From NCBI GenBank assembly GCA_014338405.1, contig JTDE01000460.1, positions 110,210-174,209 of the forward strand: a DNA stretch of 64,000 bases. Direction: 5' to 3'. Made by a program: the position numbers and the translations under genes. Below, one piece after another: positions 35,801-50,200 of the stretch. Source of the DNA: Paragonimus skrjabini miyazakii (Eukaryota > Platyhelminthes > Trematoda > Plagiorchiida > Troglotrematidae). The stretch's first letter is position 1, and the number at the start of each line of letters is the position of its first letter. The notes beneath the pieces were generated by a model that did not search any database, was not told the origin of the DNA, and worked only from the letters and a program-made list of their open reading frames with translations.

Positions 35801-38800
35801 TGACTACGACGCAGACAAGTCTTTGAGACACAGTAACACACCGGATAGTAAACGTGGTAATGACTGTCTCTATACTGGACAGACTTTTCAATGCTGTAAA
35901 TTTTCTAGAGGATGTAATTTCACAAAGAATTAAGTGTAGAGAAACTGTGATTATTGAGGTTGTCAGTGTGTGATGGAAATGGAGACAATTGTTTTCTGGT
36001 CAACTGTGGATGTCAACTGGCTTCTCCTGCACGCTCAGTTAGTAATGCAGGCCACAGTGGTCTACGACCAACAAAGTAAATTCTGTTGCGTCCAGTATCA
36101 AAACCTTTGGGACAATCACTGCTTTAACAAAGTACGGTAATTTATGGTGCAGATCAATGTTCAGAATGCGAAGAATATTTCACCGTGGTTTGCTTAAAGG
36201 CGCGTATGTAAAAACGGCCACGGCAAAATCATGTGAACTGTTCACGTATGTTTCACGTCTGTGGCTCTCGACAGCCATGAAAATCTTCATTGGAAGCAAA
36301 ACTTCACTCTACAAGAGTCACGTGACTGACTATGAGAGTAACATTTAACTGTGAGCGCCCACGCGATAATTAATGCATGAACCAAAACATGAACAGGTAT
36401 TTTGATGCTTCCAAGTAGACCAGTAAACAGCAAGTTAACACAGCTAGAAAACGGAAGAGCTACGGCCTCTGTAAGAAACATCCTGTGCCGCTCTGCTGCT
36501 GCGTATGTCACTAGTTATGCTAAAGTTTTAATAAACACCATATCAAGTGCTCATAAAAGACGACACACAAGTGATTTATCAAAAGGCAGTTAGCGTCTAC
36601 CCAGCCGACCAGCATTCAACAAATTATCGAGTACCAGACACAATGGTTCGAACCGAATGTTTCGACAAGGAACGTACAACGGGTACTACAGGAAATTGCA
36701 GCGATACAAACAAAACACGTAACTGACCGAGGGTAATTTAAAATTATCACCGTACTCTATGAAAGAAAGTCTATACTAAAGGACAAGATGCCTAGAACTG
36801 TTGTCGGCATAACCACCGATAGAACGAATTTTTTTATCGCAAAAGAGTAAACTACAAACTGTCACTAATGGTTTTCCGTATTTTGTCAGAAACTGGTTTG
36901 GGTAAGCTGGCAACGTGTAATCGAACCTGAAATATGATGACTTACATTGCCAGACTGAACCGTCTACCTCTCTCATCCACGTGATCGTAAAGTGTATTGA
37001 ACTTCTATCTCCTAACTAGACAACACAATAACACACGCCACCAACATATCGAGCACTTGACCATTTTTCCAATGAAGTTTTGCTTTTAAGTGTCAAGCTG
37101 GTGACTGTAGGCTCAACGGATACACTAAAATGTCTGTGTTCAATTCACCAGTCGAAGTAGGAGCTGCCGTTAAACAGAAGTAGAACGAAATGGACCTTGA
37201 TACGTGTACAAACCTTTTTGAATTGAGGTGCAACAGTGAAGTGAAGTTTTGGAACAAAATTGACTGGTCAAACTTTATCGAGTGAAGCGCCTGAACAGTT
37301 TCTACAGTTTTGCCTGTGTCACTTTTACCAGACACTGTAGGTACTTACAGTCGGTTTACTGGCTAAGAACTGACATGAAACGCGCACTGTACGCGCTAGT
37401 AGCTCGTTGTATTTTGTGTGCACTAACTCAATCATTCACTCAGTGTGAATGAAGTAAGCTCCGATTCTTATGTGATTTTTCGTTTTTCTTTACGGATCGA
37501 TTGAAACAACCATGCTGAACACCGCTCATTCGGCCGGGCCACGTTTCACATAACTTGGTTAATTTCATTGTATTAATCATGGTAAATATCAGACATCCTC
37601 ACTTGGCTGCTTACTGGGTTGTGCAAAGCGGACCGATGAATCTCGGGCTTGCTTCGGGTTTCATGAGAGAATGCTTGGATAGAATATCAAAGACGAGTGG
37701 CTGAACGCAAAGGTTCACATAGGCTGCCACCTGATCAGCTGCGAGGAGTTGGTATTTATGAATCACGTAATGCGTGATCTGAGCTACAAGCACTTATAGT
37801 AAAAACATTTGCTCCCGTTGTCGTCTGTACTGAATGATCGTATATTTCAAGATAACAATGCTTAGTCTGACGGACATCCTTGTACTGTCGTTTAAGCTGT
37901 CTCAGATGAAAACATCAATCTATTCGGGACAATTGCGCACGTACTCAGCTTTCCAGCCATATAGGTCGATCGAGACATTTCGTCCAGTTGTAAGGAGAGG
38001 TGAATGACTATCGGCGACTGCGAAAGTTGAGTAATTAAGGGATGATCGACAATGGATCACCTAGGTGACAGATACTGATAATTAGTCGCACATCTGTAAG
38101 GGTTTAACGAACCGTACGATTAGTTTATACCTAGTATGGGCTGGACATTCTATATGAACAAAAACGGTCCACTTGTCTTATCAAGAGGTGTACAAGGTGT
38201 ACGTTTCATTTGTGTTGATTGGAAAAAATGTGTTTATCTAAAAGGGTAGTGATGAATAAAATAATAGTGAACTCATGTTGGTATGTTTTCGATATTATGA
38301 TGAGTAACAGTTTAGGGTGGTTGTAGACGAAATGCCTCTATCTTTGACAGTCCTTTAACGAAGTTAACCGATACAAATTGAAGAATCGTTGAATTTACCC
38401 ATAAATGCCAGAATGAACCAAAATGGCAACTTTTTCCAAATATTTTCGCCTAAAGTTGATTGACTTTTTAAGGTTTAGGTGAAAAATATTTTGTAATTTT
38501 GTATCTCCCGTTTCTATACCATAACATGACGAACTTCAGCCTTTACGTTTTTCTCTCCTCTATCTTCTGGTTGGTTACTTTTGATCACTTTTATCGCGGC
38601 AGTTAGAATGAAATTAATTAAGACAGACCAACATATGTCTTTTATGTGCAGATCCCAACATGTTATGTTGTCTTCAGTCTGGGAATAAATACACTGTTGC
38701 TAAAGTTCAAGATATTCTTTGGAGATTTTTGGTACTATTACAATCCATAATTTGTATGTAATATATTCATGCCCTCTTCATTTTTAGTTTACAGGTCGTA

Positions 38801-41800
38801 ATACCAGGTTCAGCAGTATCATCTTGTACGAACGTTTAACTTGTTTGACAATATCTTTTGTTCAACTTGGCCAACCCGATCACCCAAACCAATAGACTAT
38901 CTATTCGATACATGGTTAATGAATGTGGTCCAGAACTGTCGACTTGTCAACGCTTTCCAATGGGGTATTCACGCTTGCAAAGGCATAACATCAAACAAAG
39001 TAGAGACAAGTCACTGTGTCAATCAGTAACGTATTACAAAGAGTCAAATTAATGTTCTTCATCGATTCAGCCTCCAAGAGTGAATATAACTCGACAAACA
39101 ATAGCAAGAGTAATTTATGCAAACTGATTGGGATGTTATTGTCCTAACAGATGATGCACGGTGCTAGGGATTTTTTGACGGGCCACAAACGTTCGAGGGA
39201 CGAACAAGCTGAGATGAAATACCACAATCTAAAAACTTTTGATGCATTGTAAGCATCACGTAAACTTAGGACATCGGGGCTAGAACGAATCTACAGCGGT
39301 GACAAATCAGTCCAAAGCGATAATATTTCTCGAATTAACAATAAAGATTATTACTAATCGCTAGCCCTGTAAGAATTCCACTTCAGTTTGAGTAAAACTG
39401 TTCCAAACACATCCGAAATGAGAATGCTTGTAACAGAACTAATGGGAAACTCAAGATAGCTGTTGATTGGATGGAAACAGTAAGATTATTTGCTTCCACT
39501 TGGACTTCTGACAAATGAATTATAGACAGCATGGCCTATAATACACCACTGTTGTCTCGACGCCTTCTTTGGTTATGGTATCTATTCATTCTGGCAGAGG
39601 TAATAATCTCCAGTAGACCTCTACCATGATCTTGAAATCCGAACAGTTTGCACGATCTACAACGGAGTAGTAACCGATTAGGATAAGACTTTTAAATTGT
39701 TGCGGTGTTATTTTTGAATCATGAGAGCCCCATATATCGATATGCTAATCGGAACACATTTTCCCCATAAACTTCTGGTGGTTAACGTCCATCACTAAGT
39801 GCAGACTGAATCAGACCAATCATCAAAAAGGCACTCCAGAAAGATATTCAAACTTTGCCACTGAAACCTGGATTTAAAACTTCAGCACCTGCCCTGACAT
39901 TGTGCTATCGGAATCTTTGTGATGCCGGGTTGGCGTGAGTGCGTTTCAACTTGTCACCGAACACAACAGAATTTTTAGTTTAGCCGATGTTGCGATGAAA
40001 TTGACCTTAAACTGGATGAATGAAACAGTCCCCAATTCTGATATCATCAAATGTGTTTTATAGACTGGTCTTTTGTTACTTCATTCTGAAATGTTTGCAT
40101 AAAGTCAACTTGCCTTTTAAGGCGCGCTCGGATTTGATGTATATCGATCGAACGATTCTATGCTTAGCTCACCCTAGTTGAGATGGTGCTCGCTTTAAGG
40201 TGATGAATGACATTTTGTAATAACTGTACGTGTACACCGAGCTGTCATACATCAAACACATTTATCTGGATGGCAACAACTCGATCATTTTGAGAATTTG
40301 TTAAATTACACGCTGGTACCATGGCGGGATTTACAAAACATCGCGTTACTTTTTTCTCACATAAAAATTCAACCCAAAGATGTTGTTCATACGTTAATGA
40401 TTGCTAATTCTAAATAACTAGAATGTAGACTTTACTAAACGGTTGGTTCCAAAGTCACTTTGAAATGTCATGATGAAGTGTAACACGGTTCGGTTTTGTC
40501 AATGTCGTTGCCGTTAATAAAGATTTAGAAAAATTTCGAAGAGACATTTACATGTGTGCTGAATATAAGTGATTACGGATAGTAGTTTAACAGAAATTCA
40601 CTTTTTATGTCACTCATTAAGAAAGGTAACTTAAAATGGCAGAAGCCTCGTAGTGTGCTTAACCGCTTGCATTCTCTTGGACAAAAAATGGACAGATCGT
40701 TTGCAACAATTCAATCAACAACAACTATTTGTGGGTCACTACATTACACGCTCTCGCCACGTATTCTGACCAGAATCACTAGGTAAACGCTCCGCGGATA
40801 ACCCTGGTATGGTGGCCTCAGAATCACAAAGTTCACTTCCAATACCCGTGGACCGTTGTAGAATAGTCTGAAGTGGACTGCGTCTGGTGTCATATGAGTA
40901 GCTCAGACAGAATTTGGGGTGTTCATCGATTAGGCGAACGCCAACCTGTACGTGATTATTACTAACGTAACTCCGGCAGTCGTTATGCTATTGATGCCAC
41001 CTTAGTGTTCACTTTGGTAAGTTGCGTGCATAACTTACGGGGACCCTCAGCCTCTGTCTGTCCGTTATTTTCACCAGTACATATTCGAGTATTGGCCACG
41101 TCATCCTGAGAAACACTGTCCCCCGATGCCGCCATCATGATGCTCGTCAAACCAGTATGGTCTGTGAAAAAGCTCACCCGTCTAACTAGTGCATCACAGT
41201 TGTAATCGTCAAGACGAGTTACTGAATAGACGAGGTAAATACCAGCGTACCTCACTAGGCTATCGGTGATAACAAAATGATCGAATAAAGCAAAATAGTT
41301 GCAGGGTTCCAGCAAGTTAGGGCAATCAAAAGAATGACTCACAGCAACTGTTCACAAGTGTTCCAGATGACCACCACCATATTCCAAATTACCAGTATCC
41401 TGAAGTGGGTAATATTACTGAGTTGCCATGGACTGCTGAAGCGCGATCAGGGATGCGACGATGTTCGTAGCACAACGGAGCTATAAAAAATTCGATGATG
41501 GATCCGTGTGGTATCGTCAAGCGACTGCGCAACGGAGAGAAAAGCTGACCGATACGCATGAAATTTGTATTGGACTACAAGGGCACTTTTATCAGTTTGA
41601 ACACCATGGAAAGTGATACAAAAGGTTGTTGTACAGAAATGAAGCATCGATTGTGCACAAAAATAAGAAACCCTCTACACAGTTTTGTGGCACGTTGGCA
41701 TCCTCGGACCCAAATAACTTGTCTGTAATAGCGAGAAACAAACTTCTGCCTTCCATAATACAAAATTGTCGACGAGTTTATCATCATTCACTACATCCCG

Positions 41801-41814
41801 TCTCGATTGAAGAC
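32801..41814. other. 9 kb without a recognised gene or repeat
   Basis: Frames up to 119 codons (40983-41342, minus strand), none with a known domain. The 40.7-41.3 kb part is somewhat richer in G and C than its neighbours. A B-box-like GGAGTTCGAGTCC lies on the minus strand near 34905-34917 without a convincing A box. Nothing else recognised. Confidence 0.5.
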
Positions 41815-42328
41815 ACAGGTATGCGATATCTGCGATCAATTGTGGGTGATGTTCAACTTGAAATTAACCAAATCCCCGACTACTCATCAGTAATCTAAAA
41901 TATCGCCTAGCAGGTTTAATGAGATCGGAGATTTCGACCTGCCTAGGAAGTCCTATCCGCGGAGTTATCGATTGGAGTTAACAGATAGTAACTGTGTCTC
42001 CTATCGAGACGATCGGGCAACCTGATCATTACTCACAAGCGAACATGGTTGCGCGTTCACATACGATGATAATTCGGTCGTGCCTAACGTGAGGTCAATG
42101 GCGCAGTCATAAACACGGTTGCCTCATGAACAGCGTGGCCGGAGTTCTAGCCCCGGCAGTGGCGAGGGTATGTGCTACTGACGAGCTCTAATGAGAGCGA
42201 AACTCGAGTCTGTTGCTTCTTTTCGAAAGTGGTCGACTTGAAAGTCTATGGGGATGCGACAGCTGCGATCAATTGTGGGTGATATTCAACTTGAAATTAA
42301 CCAAATCCCCCACTACTCATCAGTAATC
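41815..42328 (+). mobile_element. tandem hammerhead unit: tail plus one full 433-bp unit
   Basis: The tail of one unit (41815-41895) is followed directly by a complete unit (41896-42328). Both end in ACTCATCAGTAATC, 433 bases apart. Within the full unit, in order, are an upstream region with GATCGGGCAACCTGATCATT, the tRNA-like head (about 42085-42158), the ribozyme (42172-42216) and the tail (to 42328). There is no open frame. The family is non-autonomous and needs a reverse transcriptase in trans. It serves as the reference copy for the other units. Confidence 0.88.
42172..42216 (+). ncRNA. type I hammerhead, core intact, stem I weak
   Basis: CUGACGA at 42178-42184, stem II GCUCU/AGAGC with loop AAUG (42185-42198), GAAA at 42199-42202, minimal stem III with UCGA loop and cleavage-site C at 42210. 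Stem I, GUGCUA against UGUUGC, has only about half of its pairs. Cleavage as drawn is likely poor. Confidence 0.8.
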
Positions 42329-44059
42329 CTGTTATGTTTGTGGAAACCCTGACATACTGAAACATTATTATTTTCTCACTTGAAATATCGACCCATTTCA
42401 TGGGGCTACCTGTTATGAGTTGTGAAACGTACACTGTGAGAGATGAGACAAACTGACTCGACTGTTTTAGTCTCTTGGTTTACTGCAGATAGATTGGAGT
42501 TCGAACTGTATGAAAGTGTTGTGAATGGATATTTATTTTAAGAGAAGTATCCAGCAGCGGGGAAATATTGGTTCTTGAGGGATCTTTTCATAATACACTT
42601 GACGGTCTTAACATTGTAATATAGATCAATAATTACAATTTATCGTTTCGGATGATTGATTCATAGATAAGATATCACGTACATTAAGTGCGTTGTTAAC
42701 TCTAAGTGAACCGTTCAAGAATCACACACCCACTGGTATACGGCGCGAGTCTTTTCAGAAGTTGAGTAATAAAAATGACTGAACTTCGTCGTTCTAATTA
42801 CCCAGATATGTACTTGTTTTTAATGCTTAAATGTTTTATGCCCAGTTAGAAAACTAGACTAGCCCACCACATGTAAGCTCGTGACTGTTATACACAATAC
42901 TAACTGTGATTGTGGTGGGGGTCTTGGCCACGATCGATAAACGTTAGCGAGCATCCATGACGGACAGCTGTTGAAACAATGCATTCCCGTTTCCAGACAT
43001 GGTCACTATTTGGCAAACCGTCGGTTTGGTTCGAAGCCTGAGCATGTTGCATCAAAACCGACTGCACTGGTTTTATTGGTTGTATCCATGCCGGTTAGAG
43101 GACAGTCGAAATTCAAAGGACTTCAGAACCGAGTAAGTACATTCAGTCATTTTTTTTACATCAAACAGTAAACACATGAAAATTAGTCCCAACTGTCTTC
43201 AACTTTTATTTTATATGCCTGAGTACAGTGATGCTCAGGAACTCAATAACAATAATCCTGACAAAGAAACCAACAACGCAAACGCAAAAACGAATAAGTC
43301 AGGTAACCTGGATGCTGTTCACATTTTATAAAAGCTTTAAATTAGATCATTTAGTTAACAGCTTTTCAAAAGTAGTATTGGATGATATTTTATTTCCTAA
43401 TAATACATCAGCGGTGAATCGTCTTACAGTTATGAGGATATGAACTATGTCACTTGTCAGTAAGATAAACATGCTGAGTCAGCAGTATCAAGTTAAACAC
43501 AAACAGAATGTGATATCTAAGAGCCCAGCCGTATATCTGTGTTTAAACAGTGCTCAGACTACTAATATGTCTTGAGATAAAACGCAACTATCATTTACCT
43601 TTAGATGATGTTCTCCAGTTCAAGAATTGCTGAACGTTTTATGCGAATTTGAAAGGTGTTATCGGTTGCAGATGGTGTACCACTTATCTAAATCAAAGCC
43701 CCGACCTCTTAATGTCTTTTCATGTTGCCCTACTTAATACCATGACAGCCGTCCAGAAGTAAATCGCTGCAACTACTTGGTTGTGACACAACTGCACGTG
43801 GTGGTTACGTAAATCAATACCATAGCTCATTTTTATCTTATAGGGTGACATACTTTTCAACATTGTCAAAGTTCATTTAACTTCTTGCAACCGCGACGCA
43901 ATAAACAAATCTGGAAAACTGGTTGGTGGGTCACTTCGTTAAATACTTATAGGTTGAAGGACACTTTTATAAAATAGTTTACCAGCTCAACATTATTTAC
44001 AAATCCTGGTAGTTTTCGAATTTTCATAGAAATTTCAACAAGCCCTTTTCTATAAGAAA
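42329..44059. other. no gene recognised
   Basis: AT-rich; frames under 75 codons. Nothing recognised. Confidence 0.5.
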
Positions 44060-44215
44060 TATTACAATCAATGTACATTATCGTTAGAGGTCGTAGGTGG
44101 TGCACATTCTTGCTGTAATCAGTAGTTGAGCTCCATACATGTTATCATGACGTAACCATGCTGACAACTGTGCTGTTGACCTCATCATAGACACGGCGAA
44201 ATTAACATACTTTCC
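44060..44215 (-). repeat. diverged fragment of a hammerhead unit (tRNA-like head)
   Basis: The plus strand reads AACCATGCTGACAACTGTGC then TGTTGACCTCATCATAGACA, which lines up with AACCGTGTTGACCACTGCGC and CATTGACCTCACGTTAGGCA of the minus-strand unit at 55.4 kb. The part that should hold the ribozyme is not recognisable. Boundaries are approximate. Confidence 0.5.
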
Positions 44216-47200
44216 ATCCAATTTTAGGGTTGTATTTTTTGGTCGTTAACAAACGCGGGTAATTTTTTACTAGCATATGCTTAAATCCGGTGAGTTGCTC
44301 AGTGAAGCTTCTTCCTACAGTATGCGCCAGAGAATGCTGTCGTTTTACATAGGTGTTAATTGCAGCAAATCGTCTTTTTTTTCAATGTTAAACTTTTATG
44401 GACAATCAGATTGTACTAGTATACGAGAATAGTCCTTTACAATTCAAAAACATTTGCATAGCCCGTGGTACATTGACTCATCTTGATCTGCGCTTGCACG
44501 GTATTGTACTGTGCTATTTCTTCTACTGGCAAATAGTATTTATCTACTTCGGTCATCAAGGCGATGCACAATATCGGAATCGTAGTGGTGCAGTATGTTA
44601 ACACAAACACATCTGACCTTGAGCAGCTTATTTAATGATCAATAAAATTGCAGGCAAAAGTGTATACGAGATCATGGTCTATCAGTATGTAGACCGGCAC
44701 TGTCAGTTCATGAAGATGAAAGTTTCAGCAAACAGACTGTTCCGATAAATTCTCCTCTTTGGCGACGAGTCAGAATGTTACTAATGAATAAAATAGTGAA
44801 GAAGCAATATGATTAGGTAAAGTATTAACCATATTCGCTGTGGCCAGGAACACAAACGAAATCGGTCCTAGGTAGTCAATGTTAACTGGGCTGGGGCAAT
44901 AGGACGGCGACAAGTTGTTTCACAGGTTGGGTGGCCATGCTTGGCCAAGGACGCCCGAGAGTTTGAACGAAATTTTTCATCCTGCAATGTGATCAGCAAC
45001 GATGACGTGAACGAAATTCTCACAAAAATTCAAGGAAAGTTAACAGGTGACAGGAAATCTAGTGTGTAGGCCGGTATTTGATGACAAGTCTACTAAGTGA
45101 GGTGGAGCACAGATGAGGTGAGCACGGAAACAAAGTGGGAGCTCATCAGCCTTGTTTTACCAGTTAATATGAAAACGTCATGTTGTTGCTCAAAGTAACT
45201 AGTACGTACGGGAGTAATTCGAAGCACAGATTTATGCTTCACAAGAAGGGATGATCAACCATCATAGCGTCCCCTTCAGTGTAGACAATTTAAACAGTCG
45301 ACTGCTGGACCATGACCAAGCTTACAGATCACGTGAAGAACGTAGAGTGGAGCGTTTTTTATCTGACATCACATCACCTGCCTAATCAATTAAGAAAGCA
45401 TGGTTGAGAATTTGTATAAAGACCAGATAAACCAAGCGAGAAAACGAAAAAAAGCAAAGCCAAGGGTGGTTTTGGCTAAGACTACTGTAAATCGAATATA
45501 TTGGCTGTAATTAATAAAATATTTACAGAACAACTTGACAGTTGAGAGATGGATACCAGGCTTGTTAACAGTCTTAAACACTGTCTTTAGGCCAGTCGCG
45601 CGGTCTCAAAAGCACACAGGATTAGTTCGGGATTTTCAAAAAAGTGACAACAGAATGGGGTACAGGATAGGAGGGATTAGTGATGCTCACTTAATCGTAA
45701 TGTGGAATGATAAATGGTTTCCAAAAACTTTCATTAACACAAGCCTGCACGAAATCGGATGAAATTTGGCCAATCTTTTTCTGAAATTATGTTGTGCATG
45801 TCGCATTCTGGCAATCTTATTGTATGTGGAAGACTGATAGAATGATTCTATTAAGAGCAACACATCTGTTAAGAGCAATTTGTGATAATAACCGTAAAGG
45901 TTGCCTTGCTTGATTTTACCCGAACAAATTCTTTGTAGGTGGGTGAGCTACCAGTTAAGGTAGATTCGTCAGCGGATTGATATCGTTCTATTGAAGTTGA
46001 GAAAAAAACCATCTGGTGCCCTGTCGAACTACTGTTGTCAACAAGAACAACTTCGTTGGTGGGAGAATTCGTTTTCTTGATGGATCAGGCTTCGTAGCAG
46101 CCCTTACAACCCAGTAATATATATATATATATATGCACAAAGAATTCAAATGGCTTGATGCGCTATTTAACTCAGTTTGAAATGCCTTTCACTAGTGAAG
46201 AAGTATTCACCTCGTAACCATTTTCTTTTCATTTAGAACTTTGATTGAGACACGACGAAGAAATTTTCCCATCCTGACTTGGGATTGTTTGGAAAGACAA
46301 CAAACATCAAAGCAAAAATTCAGATGGTTGATCAACTGAATGTCGGGAACAAGACAAATCAAGAAGAATTGAAGTAGCATTGTTTTTCAGTCAGCCAGAA
46401 TCCGCACAAGTGGATTGATATCGTCTACTTCTGCGATATCCATAATCAATGAAGAACTTGCAACGAGTTTCACCGAAGACCATGAGAGAAAGCTTGATGA
46501 TGAAATGGTCGGACTTACCAAGTGGGATGCATCCACTAAAATGTACTCCCAACAGTGTAGGTATGATGGCAGATTTGAGAGCAATAAGGCGTGTTAATGA
46601 GCACCTTTTATTTTCGCTGAAATCACTATAAATACGACGGGATTACGTTAAAATAAGTGTCATGGAGGCTGTTGTAAAATAATTTGCAAATTTATCAAAC
46701 TGACTAGCCAGACAGCTAGAGGATACACAGATAATATAAGCCAAAACTGAAAAAAACTATTTATTAATTTATGCCAACACCACGAGTCAGCGATTTTCAT
46801 AACACCTCCAACAATCCTTTTGTAACAGACACGGAAGTACACTTAACAACTATTGAAACTCCTCATTTGGATGACTTCATATTCGGAGTCCACTTGCAAC
46901 TGAGTTTACTGCATTTTGACAAAAACCAATTTTACATATTCAAGAAACAAAATATTGTTGTCTGACGTGACTTGAGTCATACCACTCTGTTCACAAAATC
47001 CACCAAACTGGAAAAATTCTGAAGAATACACAAATGACAAGTGACAACGTAATTCACTTCTACAAATCTAAGCATAAACGTCAATCTTATCAATCATTGT
47101 CCTACAGCTTTCATGAATTCTATGAAATCAATAACACAACCGTCGGCACTCCGTCAATGATCGATTCCTAGTTTTATACTCTAGTCCCAACTTGATTATC

Positions 47201-50200
47201 AAGTGCGGGTTATCGAAGCCCAAAATCTCACCGAACATTATGAATGATTCACTTTTGGACAAAGCGTAGGTAGTGCATAGGGTCCGTATAGGTCTGAGGT
47301 GAACAGGACAGTATTCAACATGTTGATCTCATAGTAAGAAGGAGAGATTTTCCACCCTTGTGCGACTAAGATGAAGCATCACAGATAAGCCCTAACAAAT
47401 CTACAACACAATTGGTTCTGTTCAATTACTGGTGAACCGAGTGACACTCCAATTTCATCAACCAAAATCCGCGTTTGCATTCGGGCAACGGTTTCAGTCC
47501 TTAAGCGCGATATATTCAAATAGGTTTTCATATATTTTCCACTTCGACAGACAGATGCACTAGAATTCCAATATAAAGAAATACTTTTAGCTGCATCCAA
47601 AAGATTCGGCCAGATTATTTATTTTGCTTTTCGTGTAAACTGTGTACACCTAGTAGGAGAGTTCGGTGATTCCGGGCCGACAGTGTAAGAGCAATTTTCA
47701 AGGAGAATGCATGAATTCCTATTACGACAGCTTGCGAATAGACTGAGACAAAACTTTTTTGGGACAGCAGTGTTTTTGCACAATTAACAAACTCTTAACA
47801 AGCTTGGCTAACGGTGCCGCGTACTATAAAATTGTGAGGGCACCATTAATGGAGATGAGTGTCACTAAAATGTTCTGAACAGAATAGTAGACACCTGCAT
47901 AAAAGCTTTCTCATTTCAGGTGCAATACCCTCGGTTGTAGCAGTTCAGATTGTGAGACAAGCCCTTGTCCTAAGTAAGGCTTTTGTCTGCAATCTAGATC
48001 TGAACAGTCGTGTTACTCTTGTACACGCAATGATCTTCCAGGTTGTCATTACACATCCAGCCACATAACCATTCTTCTGCAGATCGCCCTGTACGGGTGT
48101 TCACTGCATGCAGCACACACAAACAAGCATACACACACAATTGGAACTTTGTCTAATGGTCTGCTTATGCCATGAATATTCTCACCCATCAAGCCACTTG
48201 TTCGGTGTACACACACTACTCCTCTCTCACGTAAGCAATGAGTACCTGCACAATATACAAACACCCATACAAAGATTGTGCATCAGTGATACAGCTGTTT
48301 GCAGTATACCACCATCAATATGCTCCAGTTTTCATACAACCTGGTTCTAGCTGTTAGGGTATGGGCTGTCTTTGACCTATGCAGCTGCTACTACGCCTGC
48401 AAGATCCAGCCGAAAGATGAGCAATTCTTTGGTTGCCCTAACTCAACCATAGTAATTTCATCAAATCAATCGATGCCTAAACCTCATCGATTCCTAAGTT
48501 GCGTTATGGTGTGCTATACTTCAGCCAACAATTTGGCGGGGAAATGTATGTGTGTAAGCGCTTGTCAGTCTCAGTGTGTACAAACAAGGAATATGGAACG
48601 TGTTGATTTAGCCCATCAAAAGACTGGCAACTTTTTAACCACGAAGGTGAACGGTATGGTATTTGATTGATTTATCTGAGATCAGACGTTTCCACTAATT
48701 TTATGAGTGAGTGAGTTACTATTACTGGATGTGGCACATGTGGTAGAATGGATAAACAACTTTAAGCGCAGTCGTCATTTGTGACTTTTGTATTGATGGT
48801 AAAGCAGAAAAATATAGCGCACAATATTTGGCTAATGGAGTTAGCTGATAGCGGTTAATCAACACTAACGAATGCAAAAACGAACTCAAGTAGGATGTTC
48901 TGTTCATCACAGGCTTTAATTGGACGAGGCCTATATCACAAATGGTTATCTTCATTCGATTATTTTTCTCAAAGTCGCATCATCAGGGTAACTTTGAATC
49001 ATCATTTATTGATTTCGTCTTTTAAATGGAGGTTGTGTCATCTCAACTGACGATACAACACTCCGATTGATTGATAATCAATGAGCAAACAGTGCAACTG
49101 TTGAAGCCGTCCTCTTTAGCGCCGCTGTTCAAACTGCACGCTTTATTTTCAACTGTACAGTAACTGATGCTGAATTGAACCCTAACGCACTGGGTTAACG
49201 GAATCAAAATAATCGACATCGATTCATTGTAATCGTCTATTGCTCATTTCCAGCCACACTAGAGTAATTTGATCTATAGCGTGTAAGCCGGTACTTTATT
49301 CATTCGACAGAATGTTGATATCTATGAAAGCACCATTACCATCAAAGGTTGTCATCATGCAACATTTAAAGTGAAAACAAACACGTGCATACTTGAATTT
49401 TGGTGGATTTGGTTAAACTGAAACATTGACTTAATTGTATCGGCCACTTGATTTGCCAGATCTGACTCTTCTGTATTCACAAACGTAGGGTAAATTTGGA
49501 AGTCCGATTGTCCTGCTTGTTTACATTATCCGAATGAACACTACATGACGTTAGTTTTTCTGTAGAAGACAAAAATAGTATGTTTGTTTTAATACGGTGA
49601 CCTCAGATTTAAAGGCCCAGCGGACAGTTAATATCTACAGAAAAGGCGGAAAAAGAGTGAGTTAGAACACCTTTTAAAAATCAATAACCTATGATCAAAA
49701 TGTTTGCTTTAAGGTAAACACTACAGATGGGCAGTATTCGAGTCCAAAGTCCTAGGGCTCAGCAGCACCCGGTGACCTTTAATATATATGCTGTTGTCAC
49801 ACAATTCATAAAAGCATCTACGACCGCGTTCGTTACACTGAGACACGTCCGTAATGCATGTGTCGACTCGCATTTGTGATCTTATGACACGAATTCACCG
49901 GACACCAAACCTAATCACATTTTGCATGCGCTCTAATCTTGTACACAAACTTGTGCAACTTGTGCTCATAACTGGCAGAGCGAGCAATTTAAGTGGTATT
50001 CACAATGGCCGAAAAGTACATAGGTTAGTACAGGTGGCTTGCTCTGTACCATATGAGATTGCACCAACACTCCTCATATCAAGTGCATATCATACGGAAT
50101 AAGTCCGATAGGCGTCCGTTTTCATCTCTGGATCAGACCCCATGACTCTTTTTTGATTAAATACACGACACAAGCCCTTGGACAGTCAGACGTCTGTGAA

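Noticed and set aside
40983..41342. 119-codon minus-strand frame in a slightly GC-richer patch
   Set aside because: No recognisable domain or signal; not enough to call a gene.
48299..48670. 123-codon cysteine-rich frame
   Set aside because: Cysteine spacing matches no domain I know, and no signal peptide pattern is convincing.
48960..48990. Minus-strand CCTGATGATG with GAAA 18 bases on, hammerhead-like
   Set aside because: Neither stem II nor stem I can be formed, and no PLE coding remnant was found beside it.
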